From Halieaceae bacterium (GTDB lineage Bacteria; Pseudomonadota; Gammaproteobacteria; Pseudomonadales; Halieaceae): a stretch of DNA of 64,000 nucleotides. The position numbers and the translations under genes are program-made. The DNA is taken from the NCBI GenBank assembly GCA_902520195.1, contig CABYND010000005.1, forward strand, positions 1 to 64,000, given 5' to 3'. Positions 8,840-17,116 of the stretch are shown piece by piece. Below the pieces are notes generated by a model. That model was not told the DNA's origin and did not search any database. It saw nothing but the letters and a program-made list of their open reading frames with translations. Each line of letters opens with the position of its first letter. Positions within the stretch are counted from its first letter, which is position 1.

Positions 8840-9727
8840 CTAGTTGCCCTTGAACTCTGGATCTCCGGGCGCTCGGTAGGTATCGAGTGGACTTCTTTTG
8901 CAATCGCTGCCTAGATACCAGCCCGTAGTCGTCGGTGCCGCAGCCATAAGAAGAAATAGAGTTGATTCGACTCCATCGCGCGGAAGTTTCATGTCCATGT
9001 CCGCTGGATCACGCCCAGTCATTGAGGCGAGTTGTCGGGTTAGGTCAGTGTCTATGAAACCGGGGGTACAGGCATTGATCGCCACCGAGGGGAAAAGCCT
9101 CGCTTGAAGGACAGTTAAGGCATTTGCACAAGCCTTGGAGAATCCATAAGCGGAGGATGCCTTTTGGGCTTGGTCGACTATAGCGGCGTTTTCAATATTT
9201 TGTAAAAACAATTGCACAACGTGCTGTATGTCGTCCCAAGTCACCTGACTATCCGTCAAGACTCTCCGAACTAGGGGATCCGCTGAACTGAGATAATTTG
9301 GCCCTGACGCAGATGTGATATTCACTACTCTCGCGTCCTCAGTATCTAAAATGCTGTAGAAATGATCTAAAACTCGCTTAATTCCGAAAAGATTGACTTC
9401 CAATACTTCTGCAATACCTGCCGGTAAGCTGTAAACCCCAGCATTATTCACAATGCCGTATAAAGCGGTGCCAGCTGCCTCACATTCCCTACGGACACCT
9501 TTTTCCGCCTCACAGACGGACTGTTCAGAGGTTACATCTAATTCAACAACTTTGGTGCGCGATAGGTACTCGTGATTTTTAGCTCCCAATAGATTCCGGG
9601 CATCCGTCCCCCTTTCAAGGTTTCGACAGCCTAGGTAAACGAACACATCTGTGTACCTATCAAGAACGGCTTCTGCCACCGCGCGCCCGATTCCCTTATT
9701 CGCGCCTGTCACCAGTACCCTTTTCAT
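8840..9727 (-). CDS. Short-chain dehydrogenase/reductase
   Basis: NAD(P)-dependent oxidoreductase of the classical SDR family, resembling carbonyl reductases. It has the cofactor motif TGANKGIG (residues 7-14), NNAG near residue 93, a catalytic serine in NITSASG and YGFSK near 197 as the YxxxK pair. At 295 residues it is slightly long for a classical SDR, with an insertion before the active-site tyrosine like that of eukaryotic carbonyl reductases. Substrate is unknown. It is a single gene flanked by repeats on both sides. Confidence 0.85.
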   Translation of the reverse strand: MKRVLVTGANKGIGRAVAEAVLDRYTDVFVYLGCRNLERGTDARNLLGAKNHEYLSRTKVVELDVTSEQSVCEAEKGVRRECEAAGTALYGIVNNAGVYSLPAGIAEVLEVNLFGIKRVLDHFYSILDTEDARVVNITSASGPNYLSSADPLVRRVLTDSQVTWDDIQHVVQLFLQNIENAAIVDQAQKASSAYGFSKACANALTVLQARLFPSVAINACTPGFIDTDLTRQLASMTGRDPADMDMKLPRDGVESTLFLLMAAAPTTTGWYLGSDCKRSPLDTYRAPGDPEFKGN

Positions 9728-9800
9728 AATTTGGTAGCGTCCACTCGAGTGTGATGAGGAAATAACCGCGCGAAAATGAGAAGCAGCGGACTCATTTCAG

Positions 9801-9899
9801 CTTACCGCAAGACTATCTCAATGTGAGAGGTCATTTCAGTGCATATCGGGTACGGGGGGCTAACTGCCGTTGTGATGGTTACCGCCCAGATATATTAGG
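9801..9899 (+). repeat. Module A plus module B repeat, copy at 9.8 kb
   Basis: Module A contains the small inverted repeat TCTCAATGTGAGA with GAC and GTC just outside it. Module B lacks one TGATTG unit. The composite is bounded by TTACCGC on the left and TTACCGC on the right. Confidence 0.85.
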
Positions 9900-9976
9900 G
9901 ATGGGATTGGCTTGGCCCGTTACCTTTTTTGGTATTATGGGAACTAGCGAGTAAAGCACGGTGCAGAGTTAATCCG

Positions 9977-10414
9977 TCAATCAGTCCCGACGGTAATGGG
10001 ATTCACAAAAAACATGCTTTGAATCTTCCAGCCATGATCGGTATTAATAAGCCCGTAATGGCCAGTGGCTTCAAAGAACGGATTCCCAGAGGAATTCATC
10101 CTTACGAATGAAAACTCAACCATCGCGGCTTTAGGAGACTCAGATAGAACCTTGACGTAGCCGATTCGAGAGGTGTCCCATCCTGTCTTTTTGAGGTTCT
10201 CGAAATTAGCCATTGGAACGGATGGATCAGAGAGAATTTCTAAAACTCCGCCGACGGAACGTATTGCAGGAAATTCGAACATCTCCTGATACTGCTCCGA
10301 ATCCTCGGCATTGAAGTAACCAACATAACGCTCCATGAATTGTGTTGGTGTCTCCCTAGCACTCGGAGAGATTGATGCCACCAGTGCGGCAATTGCTATT
10401 ACTGATCTGAACAT
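9977..10414 (-). CDS. Secreted NTF2-like (SnoaL/DUF4440-type) protein
   Basis: A 145-residue protein with a signal peptide (MFRSVIAIAALVASISPSA). The remainder follows the NTF2-like pattern: an N-terminal helix (PTQFMERYVGYFNAEDSEQY), then strands ending in HGWKIQSMFF, typical of SnoaL/DUF4440 proteins. Members are enzymes or small-ligand binders, so function is open. The neighbour at 10589-11056 has the same fold, and the pair is separated only by an A+B repeat. Confidence 0.65.
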   Translation of the reverse strand: MFRSVIAIAALVASISPSARETPTQFMERYVGYFNAEDSEQYQEMFEFPAIRSVGGVLEILSDPSVPMANFENLKKTGWDTSRIGYVKVLSESPKAAMVEFSFVRMNSSGNPFFEATGHYGLINTDHGWKIQSMFFVNPITVGTD

Positions 10415-10450
10415 TATTCGGGCGTTTTCAGCACTGCAGATGCACTGAGT

Positions 10451-10553
10451 TTACCTCAGAACTATCTTAATGTGAGAGGTCGTGTCAGAGCAAATAGGGT
10501 AGCGAGGGGGCTAACCGTCGTTGTGATTGTAATGGTTACCCCTCGCATACATC
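10451..10553 (+). repeat. Module A plus module B repeat, copy at 10.5 kb
   Basis: Module A reads ATCTTAATGTGAGAGGTC; module B reads CTAACCGTCGTTGTGATTG. The right border is diverged (GGTTACCCCTC). It separates the two NTF2-like genes. Confidence 0.85.
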
Positions 10554-10588
10554 AGACGACAAACAACAACGCTAACTCGTCTACCATC

Positions 10589-11056
10589 TCACCTAACAAC
10601 AGTCTGGGAGGTACCAGCACCACCAACAAGCGGCGACCAATGCGCGGCTCGAATCTTCCACTCCCCATCCTCTTTAACGAACACTTGCGTAACTCTAGTT
10701 CGGTAATCGGGTACCTTTGCGGACCCTTGTGGTTGCATAACAGCTTCTTGATAGTAATGAGCCACCGCAGCTTGGCCTTCTACGATCACCGTAATATCAA
10801 CATGTTTAATGTTTCCGGAGAAGGAAACAAAAGTATTGTCAGTAGTATTCCGCGAAATTTCATTTAGAAGTCCTCCGCTTGAGAAAAACTCTTTAGACCC
10901 TTTTTTTGAAATCCGCATGGGGTCTTGCTTCAACTCTTGGTTGGTGAATTGAATGTTGTCTAGCAGGACCTGTTTGATCTCAGAAACAGTATCGGCACTA
11001 ACGCTCGCTGATACTCCGACAAAAATAAACCCGAGCGCTTTAATAAACTTGGACAT
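10589..11056 (-). CDS. Secreted NTF2-like protein
   Basis: A 155-residue protein with a signal peptide (MSKFIKALGFIFVGVSASVSA) and an NTF2-like body: TVSEIKQVLLDNIQFTNQEL helix, central strands AAVAHYYQEAV and the late strand EDGEWKIRAAHWSP, the usual ending of DUF4440 proteins. Probably periplasmic. It is similar in plan to the 9977-10414 gene, but not close enough by eye to call a recent duplicate. Function unknown. Confidence 0.68.
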   Translation of the reverse strand: MSKFIKALGFIFVGVSASVSADTVSEIKQVLLDNIQFTNQELKQDPMRISKKGSKEFFSSGGLLNEISRNTTDNTFVSFSGNIKHVDITVIVEGQAAVAHYYQEAVMQPQGSAKVPDYRTRVTQVFVKEDGEWKIRAAHWSPLVGGAGTSQTVVR

Positions 11057-11140
11057 TGATCTCCCCTTAAATGATCTTGATGTATGACCGCGACTTTAAT
11101 ACGAAGTCGCGATGTGGCGCCAGATCTAGCCTCTGATGCT

Positions 11141-11248
11141 GAACGCAGAACTATCTCAATGTGAAAGGTCATGTCAGAGCAAATAGGGTACTGAGGGGGC
11201 TGACCGTCGTTGTGATTGTGATGGTTACCGCCCAGATACATTAGGGGA
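11141..11248 (+). repeat. Module A plus module B repeat, copy at 11.2 kb
   Basis: Lies in the 310-base divergent gap 11057-11366. Module A has one arm mutated (GTGAAAGG), and module B reads CTGACCGTCGTTGTGATTG. The spurious minus-strand ORF 10960-11241 is a read-through of this repeat. Confidence 0.85.
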
Positions 11249-11366
11249 TGGAATTGGGGTTAAGGTAAGTAACCGCGGGTGCCAACCAACACGCATGTGA
11301 GAGGCTCTCTGCTGGATTGACCTCCTATTGGGCTAACGAATAAACATTAATTTAGGACACAGCAAG

Positions 11367-12152
11367 ATGGACAGATACAAAAGTAAGGTAATAGTCGTAA
11401 CGGGCGCTGGCGGGGGTATCGGACGTGCGTCTGCTATTCGATTTGCAAGTGAGGGTGGATCTGTTCTGGCCGTTGATTTTCAGGAGGAAGCGCTCTCGGA
11501 AACCTTACAAATAGTTAAAGACGCGGGGGGAGACATACATGGTGTGCAAAGTGACGTCGGTGACGCCGAGCAGGTGCAGCATTACCTAGAGGAGTGTGTT
11601 TCAGTTTTTGGAGGTGTCGACGTTCTGTTTAATAACGCTGGCATTGTTGGAGGTATAGGGCCACTTGAAGCTCTCGACGAGGCAACTTTTGATGAACTTT
11701 TTAGAGTGAATGTGAAAAGCGTTTGGCTCGGCATGCGATTTGCTAAACCAATCATAGCCGAGCGTGGTGGTGGCGCCATCATAAATACAGCGTCGGCAGC
11801 GGGTTTGACAGCGACACCAACATTAATGGGTTACGGAGCAAGCAAGCACGCTGTTGTTGGCATGACCAAAACTGCGGCTGTGGAAATGGCCCCGATGGGT
11901 ATTCGAGTGAACTGTATCTGCCCCGGGATAGTTTCTACACAAATGATCCAGACCATTGAAAACAAGTCCGTTTCACTAGGCCTTGTCTCAAGTGCTGATC
12001 AGTATCAGCAAGCTTACAGTGACAGGACTCCGCTAAAGCGTTATGTAGAGGCATCAGAAGTAGCGGCTCTCGCGGCTTTTCTTGGATCGGATGAGGGCGG
12101 CATGATCACAGGGGAAACATCTGTAATCGATGGAGGGTTTCTGCAATCTTAG
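11367..12152 (+). CDS. Short-chain dehydrogenase/reductase (FabG/glucose-1-dehydrogenase type)
   Basis: Classical SDR of 261 residues, the usual length. It shows the cofactor site TGAGGGIG (12-19), acidic D39 in AVDFQ suggesting NAD preference, NNAG near 90, the catalytic serine in NTASAAG, YGASK near 155-159 and the C-terminal GETSVIDGG. Substrate is not deducible. Single gene between two A+B repeats, oriented opposite to most neighbours. Confidence 0.88.
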   Translation: MDRYKSKVIVVTGAGGGIGRASAIRFASEGGSVLAVDFQEEALSETLQIVKDAGGDIHGVQSDVGDAEQVQHYLEECVSVFGGVDVLFNNAGIVGGIGPLEALDEATFDELFRVNVKSVWLGMRFAKPIIAERGGGAIINTASAAGLTATPTLMGYGASKHAVVGMTKTAAVEMAPMGIRVNCICPGIVSTQMIQTIENKSVSLGLVSSADQYQQAYSDRTPLKRYVEASEVAALAAFLGSDEGGMITGETSVIDGGFLQS

Positions 12153-12173
12153 GAATTATCTGATCTGCTTTTG

Positions 12174-12292
12174 GCTTACCAACGGATTGTCTCAATGTGA
12201 GAGGTCATATCAGAGCAAATGTGACGCTTGCAGGGGGGCCGGGGGGGGCTAAACGTCCTTGTGATGGTGATGGTTACCGCCCAGATATATTA
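12174..12292 (+). repeat. Module A plus module B repeat, copy at 12.2 kb
   Basis: Module A keeps TCTCAATGTGAGAGGTCAT. A G6-CC-G8 tract separates it from module B (CTAAACGTCCTTGTGATGG). It begins 22 bases after the SDR stop. Confidence 0.85.
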
Positions 12293-12378
12293 GAAAATGC
12301 GAAAAGTTCGCCGACTCTCCCTCTTAGCCGTAATCAAGACAGAAAGTGAATAGGCTTTTTTTGTTGATCAAACGGCCT

Positions 12379-13107
12379 TCAGTGTTGGGCCCTTGGCTTT
12401 TGAAAAACAAGCACGTGTTGCTGCGGCAGGTAGCTCTCCGTCCTGACCCAATCGAGGCCAATGGCCGCCATTTCTTGCCTCACCTGCACCTCACTCATCT
12501 TGTGCAGCCGCTTGATGGGAACGCGTGGGTCTTCTGCTCGGTACTCCACGAGCACGAGTTGTCCGCCTGGCTTCAAGGACTCTTTCAGACGCTCGCCCAT
12601 CTCTCTGGGAAACGAAAACTCGTGGTATGCGTCCACGATGAAAGCCAGGTCAATCGCATTGTCGGGTAGCTTGGGGTCATCCGCCTCGCCCAGAACGGTT
12701 TCCACGTTGGCTACATTTTCCAAAGCCTTCCGCCGCGCTATGCGGGCCAACATCTCGGGTTGAATATCAACCGAGAACACCTGCCCCCGACTTACCCTCT
12801 GTGCGACAGGGAATGTAAAGTAACCCGTGCCCGCGCCAATGTCTGCGACGACAGAATCTTCTGTCAGGCTGAGTCCGGCGATCAAAAGATCTGTGCGCTC
12901 CTGACGCTCCCGCTCTGGCCGCTCCAGCCAACCAGCGCCCAAGTGACCCATGACATGGGAAATCTCTCTTCCCATATAGAATTTGCCTATTCCGTCACGG
13001 CTAGGCTGACCAGTGGTGTAGTAAGAATTTTCTGAGTCGCCATCCGCTCTTACACTCCCTGCCCCAGCGGCTAGGCAAAAGCAAATCATCCACCTTACTA
13101 TTAGCAT
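12379..13107 (-). CDS. Secreted class I SAM-dependent methyltransferase
   Basis: A 242-residue Rossmann methyltransferase with motif I DIGAGTGYF near residue 89, VDIQPEM as the acidic motif II and a later DLAFIVDAYHEF motif. A signal-like N-terminus (MLIVRWMICFCLAAGAGSVRA) precedes it, which is unusual for an enzyme needing cytosolic SAM but recurs in this family. The family resembles the UbiE/Mod-type enzymes. Target unknown. Flanked by repeats on both sides. Confidence 0.78.
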   Translation of the reverse strand: MLIVRWMICFCLAAGAGSVRADGDSENSYYTTGQPSRDGIGKFYMGREISHVMGHLGAGWLERPERERQERTDLLIAGLSLTEDSVVADIGAGTGYFTFPVAQRVSRGQVFSVDIQPEMLARIARRKALENVANVETVLGEADDPKLPDNAIDLAFIVDAYHEFSFPREMGERLKESLKPGGQLVLVEYRAEDPRVPIKRLHKMSEVQVRQEMAAIGLDWVRTESYLPQQHVLVFQKPRAQH

Positions 13108-13215
13108 CCCGCCTCCAGACTTGACGTTTCATTTCAATAATAGAGAAATCGCAGTCTTAGACAGCGCTGTTTAAATCTGAAATACCAATGAAGTTATCTT
13201 CTGCCGATAAGCTCA

Positions 13216-13283
13216 GGGGGGGGGGAGGGGGCTAACTGCTGTTGTGATTGTGATGGTTACCGCCTTGATACATCAGGGGGGGG
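13216..13283 (+). repeat. Module B copy at 13.2 kb with G tracts
   Basis: G10-A-G5 leads into CTAACTGCTGTTGTGATTG and GGTTACCGCC, ending in G8. No module A is recognisable here. The wider gap 13108-13599 holds this repeat and the two tiny ORFs listed next. Confidence 0.82.
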
Positions 13284-13312
13284 AGTTGGATTGGCCCCTT
13301 TTCCCTTCGGAG

Positions 13313-13456
13313 TTATGGCCGCCGGCTAGTTATCCAGCTAGTCTCGCCATCATCGAAGAGTAATGTTGTGGAGCCAGTGAACCTCACAGTGCCACTGCCG
13401 ACTGCTACTTCTTCCAGCGGAATAATTTCCCACTCTGGTTTCGTCGGTGGCGCCAT
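13313..13456 (-). CDS. Possible small protein (47 aa), unknown
   Basis: The frame starts ATG right after the stop of the 28-residue membrane ORF (TAGATG) and reads MAPPTKPEWEIIPLEEVAVG, then a beta-like stretch. The sequence looks protein-like, but I recognise no family. Coupling to the preceding ORF and to the symporter upstream is inferred. Confidence 0.33.
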   Translation of the reverse strand: MAPPTKPEWEIIPLEEVAVGSGTVRFTGSTTLLFDDGETSWITSRRP

Positions 13457-13543
13457 CTACAAATTATTAACGCCATAATTCACAGCCCAAAGCGACAGAC
13501 CTACAAACATAGCTGTGACTGCTAGTTTGGTTCGCAATGTCAT
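13457..13543 (-). CDS. Possible single-pass membrane miniprotein (28 aa)
   Basis: Begins 57 bases past the symporter stop and reads MTLRTKLAVTAMFVGLSLWA, one membrane helix with a positive N-terminus. It could be a symporter-associated miniprotein or chance. No clear ribosome site. Confidence 0.3.
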   Translation of the reverse strand: MTLRTKLAVTAMFVGLSLWAVNYGVNNL

Positions 13544-13599
13544 CACACCAGCCTAGCCGCCTTCCGTATTCTCAGCTATATCTGCGGATACATCGCGTA

Positions 13600-15012
13600 T
13601 CATTTTAGCTTTCGTCCTCTCAGGCTGATAGCAGAGAAGACAACTATCGAAACTGTAAGGCCGGGCCAAAGCGGGTCGTACTGAAACACGGGCGCAATTT
13701 TCATCGCTGACGCGCCATACCAAGCGACAACAGCGAATAAGGCGAGACTTATACTCCAGAATGCAGCGTCAGTACTGACTATTTTCAAGGTCACCATCGC
13801 TATGGTCGGCACAAACAAGGCTGCGGCATTGACCGTATATGCGAGCACCAATATGCCTACGATATCCTGCATCTGCCATGCCATGAGCGCGGAGGCAACG
13901 CCAACGATGGCCGCAAGTATCATGCTGATCCGGAACAGTCGCTTTGGCTCGACGTCCGGGTTCATGTAGCGCTGGTAGATATCACGGCTACCGTTCGCAG
14001 CGGCCGTCAAAATACAGACATCGGCGGAGGACATAAGTGCGGCCAGAAGACCAACCATTAATAGCCCCTTTAGGCCAACCGGGAAGATGTCGATGATCAG
14101 CCGGGACAGTATGTCACCTTCACTCTCGACACCCGGATAGAGTATAGCGGCGGTCAGCCCTAACCAGGTTGATCCGATGACAAGCGGTACCAGCATTGCG
14201 GCTGCCAGATACGTACCGCGCTGTGCAACGGCCTCATCTTTCGCAGCAAACATCCTTGTGTAGTTATCCATCGCGACAAAAAATGCCAACGGCAGCGAAA
14301 TACCCAGCGCCAGCATGGTCGGTAGCCCCAACCCAATTGGATTGAAGTGCCCAGTAGGGAGCTCCGTTGCAAATGCTTCCACGGTACCGCCATTGGCAAT
14401 GGAAACGGGTATCCCGGCAATTGCCACACCGACGAGAAGCAAAGTAACTTGCGCCCAGTCCGTGTAAGTAACGGCAAGAAAGCCGCCACACGCGGTGTAG
14501 ACAACAATGATGGTACTTGCGAGCAGCAATGATGAAGAATAATCCCAGCCCAGCAGCGTGCTGAGAACCGCGCCAGCTGCGGTGAGCTGAGCGGCTGCGT
14601 AACCGGTGTACGCGAGAATGGTCGTGATAGTCGCGACGATGCGCGTCCGACTGTCGTAGCGAGTCTCGATGAATTCCGGATAGGTCAACAGATTGCGTTT
14701 ACTACCCTCACGTTTCACCCGAGCTGCAAGAAAAAAGCCGAATAACAGGCAACCTATGAGCATGCAGGTGGTGTACCACCCACCGGAAATACCAAACTCA
14801 AAGGCCTGGTTCGTGCCAGCGACGACAGCGGCACCACCAACCCAGCTGGCCAGCCACAGACAAGCAATTGAAAATGAGCCAAGCTTGCCGCCGGCAACAA
14901 AGTAGTCTTCGACACTATCCTGTCGACGACTCGCGTATATTCCTATGGCTGTCATTAGTACTAGGTACGCGAAAATGATGCCGGTATCGATGGGTCCAAG
15001 CATATCGTGCAA
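13600..15012 (-). CDS. Sodium:solute symporter (SSS family)
   Basis: Secondary transporter of 470 residues, inner membrane, about 13 hydrophobic segments. The N-terminal IYASRRQDSVEDYFVAGGKL and the later SSADVCILTAAANGSRDIY are characteristic SSS (PF00474) sequences; the latter contributes Na+ binding. Substrate could be a sugar, amino acid, or nucleobase-like compound; context does not say. It is followed by two tiny ORFs and preceded by a truncated secreted ORF. Confidence 0.88.
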   Translation of the reverse strand: MHDMLGPIDTGIIFAYLVLMTAIGIYASRRQDSVEDYFVAGGKLGSFSIACLWLASWVGGAAVVAGTNQAFEFGISGGWYTTCMLIGCLLFGFFLAARVKREGSKRNLLTYPEFIETRYDSRTRIVATITTILAYTGYAAAQLTAAGAVLSTLLGWDYSSSLLLASTIIVVYTACGGFLAVTYTDWAQVTLLLVGVAIAGIPVSIANGGTVEAFATELPTGHFNPIGLGLPTMLALGISLPLAFFVAMDNYTRMFAAKDEAVAQRGTYLAAAMLVPLVIGSTWLGLTAAILYPGVESEGDILSRLIIDIFPVGLKGLLMVGLLAALMSSADVCILTAAANGSRDIYQRYMNPDVEPKRLFRISMILAAIVGVASALMAWQMQDIVGILVLAYTVNAAALFVPTIAMVTLKIVSTDAAFWSISLALFAVVAWYGASAMKIAPVFQYDPLWPGLTVSIVVFSAISLRGRKLK

Positions 15013-15018
15013 CTTACA

Positions 15019-15123
15019 TTATTGTGACCGCAGACTCTCGCAAACAACACCTTTCCCACCCAACTCCTCAGCACTAACGGACAACGGCAGTAACAGCAGA
15101 ATGGCGAGTAGTGGTTTAGTCAT
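15019..15123 (-). pseudogene. Signal-peptide stub (34 aa), probably the start of a lost gene
   Basis: Reads MTKPLLAILLLLPLSVSAEE and stops 14 residues later. A perfect signal peptide with almost no mature protein points to a truncated gene, though a tiny exported peptide is possible. It lies between the GFA gene and the symporter on the same strand. Confidence 0.35.
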
Positions 15124-15150
15124 AATCAATACGTTGACTCACTCTAAGAC

Positions 15151-15546
15151 CTAAACCTCCTCGAGAGCACGGTCAATTGAACACCATGGTGGCGCACTAT
15201 CACTCAAATGATTGAATTGTGGTTTGAAGTGGTTTTTGTCGTCAAACGCGAAGCCGTTGATACTCGCGAAACCTTGTTCAGGCACCTCTGCCCAAACCCT
15301 AGAACCACAGTTAGGGCAAAACTTATGGTACTTAGCCCGTCCCGAGTCAGCGACAATCTTGTGCGTCACAGGAGATCCCTTCAAGAGTTTAAATCCGGAT
15401 TCTAAATCTACCAGGTAGGCCGCATAGAATTGAGAGCCGCTAACGTGCTGACAATCCGTGCAATAACACAGGCCGGCCATCATAGGGGTGGCATCGGCCT
15501 CAAACCGAATTTCCCCGCATAAACACCCCGCTGTTATCTTCCCCAC
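15151..15546 (-). CDS. GFA/CENP-V family zinc protein
   Basis: Protein of the Gfa (PF04828) family, 131 residues, the normal length. Zinc ligands are visible in GCLCGEIRF, CYCTDCQH and CPNCGS. Some members were proposed to bind glutathione-formaldehyde adducts, but most have no proven reaction. Cytosolic. The closest relative in the window is the GFA gene at 21257-21667, which differs clearly in sequence. Confidence 0.85.
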   Translation of the reverse strand: MGKITAGCLCGEIRFEADATPMMAGLCYCTDCQHVSGSQFYAAYLVDLESGFKLLKGSPVTHKIVADSGRAKYHKFCPNCGSRVWAEVPEQGFASINGFAFDDKNHFKPQFNHLSDSAPPWCSIDRALEEV

Positions 15547-15574
15547 ATCAATCTCTCCGAAAGCCAGATCATGC

Positions 15575-15632
15575 CCTCAGCTTACCGCAGGACTACCTCA
15601 ATGTGAGAGGTCATGCCTGAGCAAATGTGACA
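15575..15632 (+). repeat. Module A copy at 15.6 kb
   Basis: Reads CTTACCGCAGGACTACCTCA followed by ATGTGAGAGGTCATGCC. No clear module B follows. It lies between the divergent GFA and YbjQ genes. Confidence 0.82.
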
Positions 15633-15718
15633 GGGGTGGTCAGTTCAGATCTTTGGTGGGCGATTGTAAAAGCGGTGGTTAGTGGCGTAGGGTTTCCCAT
15701 GTACACAGGAGTTCAGAT

Positions 15719-16054
15719 ATGTCTCAGAGAATTGTGTTGACGACCACGGCCAGCGTCCCAAACAGAGAAATAAAAGAAGTAGTGGACATTGTCTCTGCGG
15801 AAGTCGCAGTAGGGATGAATATCTTTAAAGATATGTTTTCAGCAGTCCGTGATGTCGTCGGAGGCCGCGCTGGCGCTATTCAGGACACGCTGCGGGATTT
15901 ACGTGGTCAGGCGTTAGAGGAACTCCGCCAAGAAGCCTCAAGAGTAGGTGCCGATGCCGTAGTAAGTGTTGACTTGGATTACTCTGAATTTAGTGGTGGA
16001 GGTCGTTCTATGCTTTTTATAGTTGCAAACGGCACCGCCGTTAGACTGAAATAA
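15719..16054 (+). CDS. YbjQ family (UPF0145) protein
   Basis: A 111-residue protein of the YbjQ/DUF74 family, which forms small pentameric assemblies and was once called heavy-metal-binding. The recognisable stretches are EVAVGMNIFKDMFSAVRDVVGG, split here by eye into strand and helix, then EEASRVGADAVVSV-like LRQEASRVGADAVVSVDLDY. Cytosolic, function unknown. A 35-residue membrane ORF follows at 18 bases, so the two may form an operon. Confidence 0.85.
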   Translation: MSQRIVLTTTASVPNREIKEVVDIVSAEVAVGMNIFKDMFSAVRDVVGGRAGAIQDTLRDLRGQALEELRQEASRVGADAVVSVDLDYSEFSGGGRSMLFIVANGTAVRLK

Positions 16055-16072
16055 AAAAGCTGTCCAGTAGGT

Positions 16073-16180
16073 ATGGCTAACGCATTTATCCTGTTTGGTT
16101 TACTCATCGCAGCCAACGCTTATTTCTCTATTAGGATTAGACGCAAGGCTCGTGAGTCTGAAGATGGTACAGAGGCGTAA
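16073..16180 (+). CDS. Small membrane protein (35 aa)
   Basis: Reads MANAFILFGLLIAANAYFSI, then a basic RIRRKARESEDGTEA tail: one membrane helix with a positive inside anchor. It follows the YbjQ gene by 18 bases on the same strand with a GTAGGT upstream. Too short for the ORF track. Likely real, function unknown. Confidence 0.48.
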   Translation: MANAFILFGLLIAANAYFSIRIRRKARESEDGTEA

Positions 16181-16189
16181 ATCGCAGTG

Positions 16190-16480
16190 ATGAAAGCCCA
16201 TTGCTCTGTTGCACTGCTGTTTCTCTATGTGTTCGTGTTGCCTGTGCAAGCTAAGGATGTCACAGATACTCCATCATCTGAATCAAACGACTCACCTCTA
16301 GTCTCAGATCTTTCGGTAGATCAGTTCTCAGAGGTGGTGAAAAGGATCGTTCAGCAGACGCTAGAGGAATGTGCTGTTAAGGGAGGTATGGAAGGGAAAG
16401 CGAAGTTGAATCTAGATGTAACCGGTGATGTTACGGCGAAGATTGTTTGCAAGACTAATGACGACAGCGAAGCAGAATAG
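16190..16480 (+). CDS. Small secreted hypothetical protein
   Basis: About 96 residues. Signal peptide (MKAHCSVALLFLYVFVLPVQ, then AKDVTD), a serine/aspartate-rich linker, and a compact domain with two cysteines (ECAVKGG and IVCKTN). I prefer the ATG at 16190 to the GTG one codon earlier. It begins 9 bases after the membrane miniprotein, so it may be the third gene of the YbjQ operon. Family not recognised. Confidence 0.55.
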   Translation: MKAHCSVALLFLYVFVLPVQAKDVTDTPSSESNDSPLVSDLSVDQFSEVVKRIVQQTLEECAVKGGMEGKAKLNLDVTGDVTAKIVCKTNDDSEAE

Positions 16481-16524
16481 TAGGCACCAAATGCTTGGAT
16501 AACCACCTGTAACACCCAAATACG

Positions 16525-16570
16525 CCACCAGCGGCCGTCTCAATCTGAGAGGTAATGTCTTAGCGAGTCG
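16525..16570 (+). repeat. Degenerate module A copy
   Basis: Keeps GTCTCAATCTGAGAGGTAAT, a module A hairpin with substitutions. It separates two plus-strand genes. Confidence 0.55.
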
Positions 16571-16681
16571 CCCTCTATCCTAGGTGAACCAATGTAATTT
16601 CTCAGTAGAGCGGGGTTTACACCTTGGGCAAACTGGGCGAGAACGTGATTTTGAGACAAAAAATTTTAAGGGTGCTAAAAA

Positions 16682-17014
16682 ATGCGCTTAGCTGTCATTC
16701 CACTGATCATCAGCGCCACTCTGCATTTGGTGGGATTTTTCTTAGTGGGATTTGCACAGGAAAGTGTGTTTCTCGTTTTCCCAGCATGCCTCTACTGCCT
16801 ACTTGCCGTCTTCCTGATGCGGGGCGTGACCGTAATCGCATGGTTAACGCTGGTGTGCATGATTGGAGGCATAGCGGGCACGTGCATTGAATTTATGGGA
16901 CCGCTCATGGCTCCTCGGCTTGTGTTAATCGGGATTATTGCATCGGACGCTGTAGCGGCCGGCCTACTGGCGCGAGGACTTTGGCTGGGTCGGGAGGCGC
17001 AAACGATCGAGTAA
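16682..17014 (+). CDS. Small four-helix membrane protein
   Basis: A 110-residue inner-membrane protein with four hydrophobic segments, starting MRLAVIPLIISATLHLVGFF. It contains three cysteines and few charged residues apart from the C-terminus (GREAQTIE). No family recognised. It lies alone between a degenerate module A copy and a deleted module A copy. Confidence 0.62.
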   Translation: MRLAVIPLIISATLHLVGFFLVGFAQESVFLVFPACLYCLLAVFLMRGVTVIAWLTLVCMIGGIAGTCIEFMGPLMAPRLVLIGIIASDAVAAGLLARGLWLGREAQTIE

Positions 17015-17040
17015 CTCGAGACAGATCTTACGCCACCGCA

Positions 17041-17075
17041 AATGCCCCGAGCTTACGGGGAATGTGAGAGGCAGA
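17041..17075 (+). repeat. Deleted module A copy
   Basis: Shares ATGCCCCGAGCTTAC with the 19.7-kb copy, then jumps to AATGTGAGAGG, as if about 13 bases of the left arm had been lost. Confidence 0.55.
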
Positions 17076-17116
17076 CAAAGTCGCGCAGACGCCATCGAAC
17101 AGGAAAGAGTATTTAT

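Noticed and set aside
10472-10867. Plus-strand ORF of 131 aa
   Set aside because: Its start is repeat sequence and its body is antisense to the NTF2-like gene.
10960-11241. Minus-strand ORF of 93 aa
   Set aside because: It is a read-through of an A+B repeat copy plus part of the next gene in another frame.
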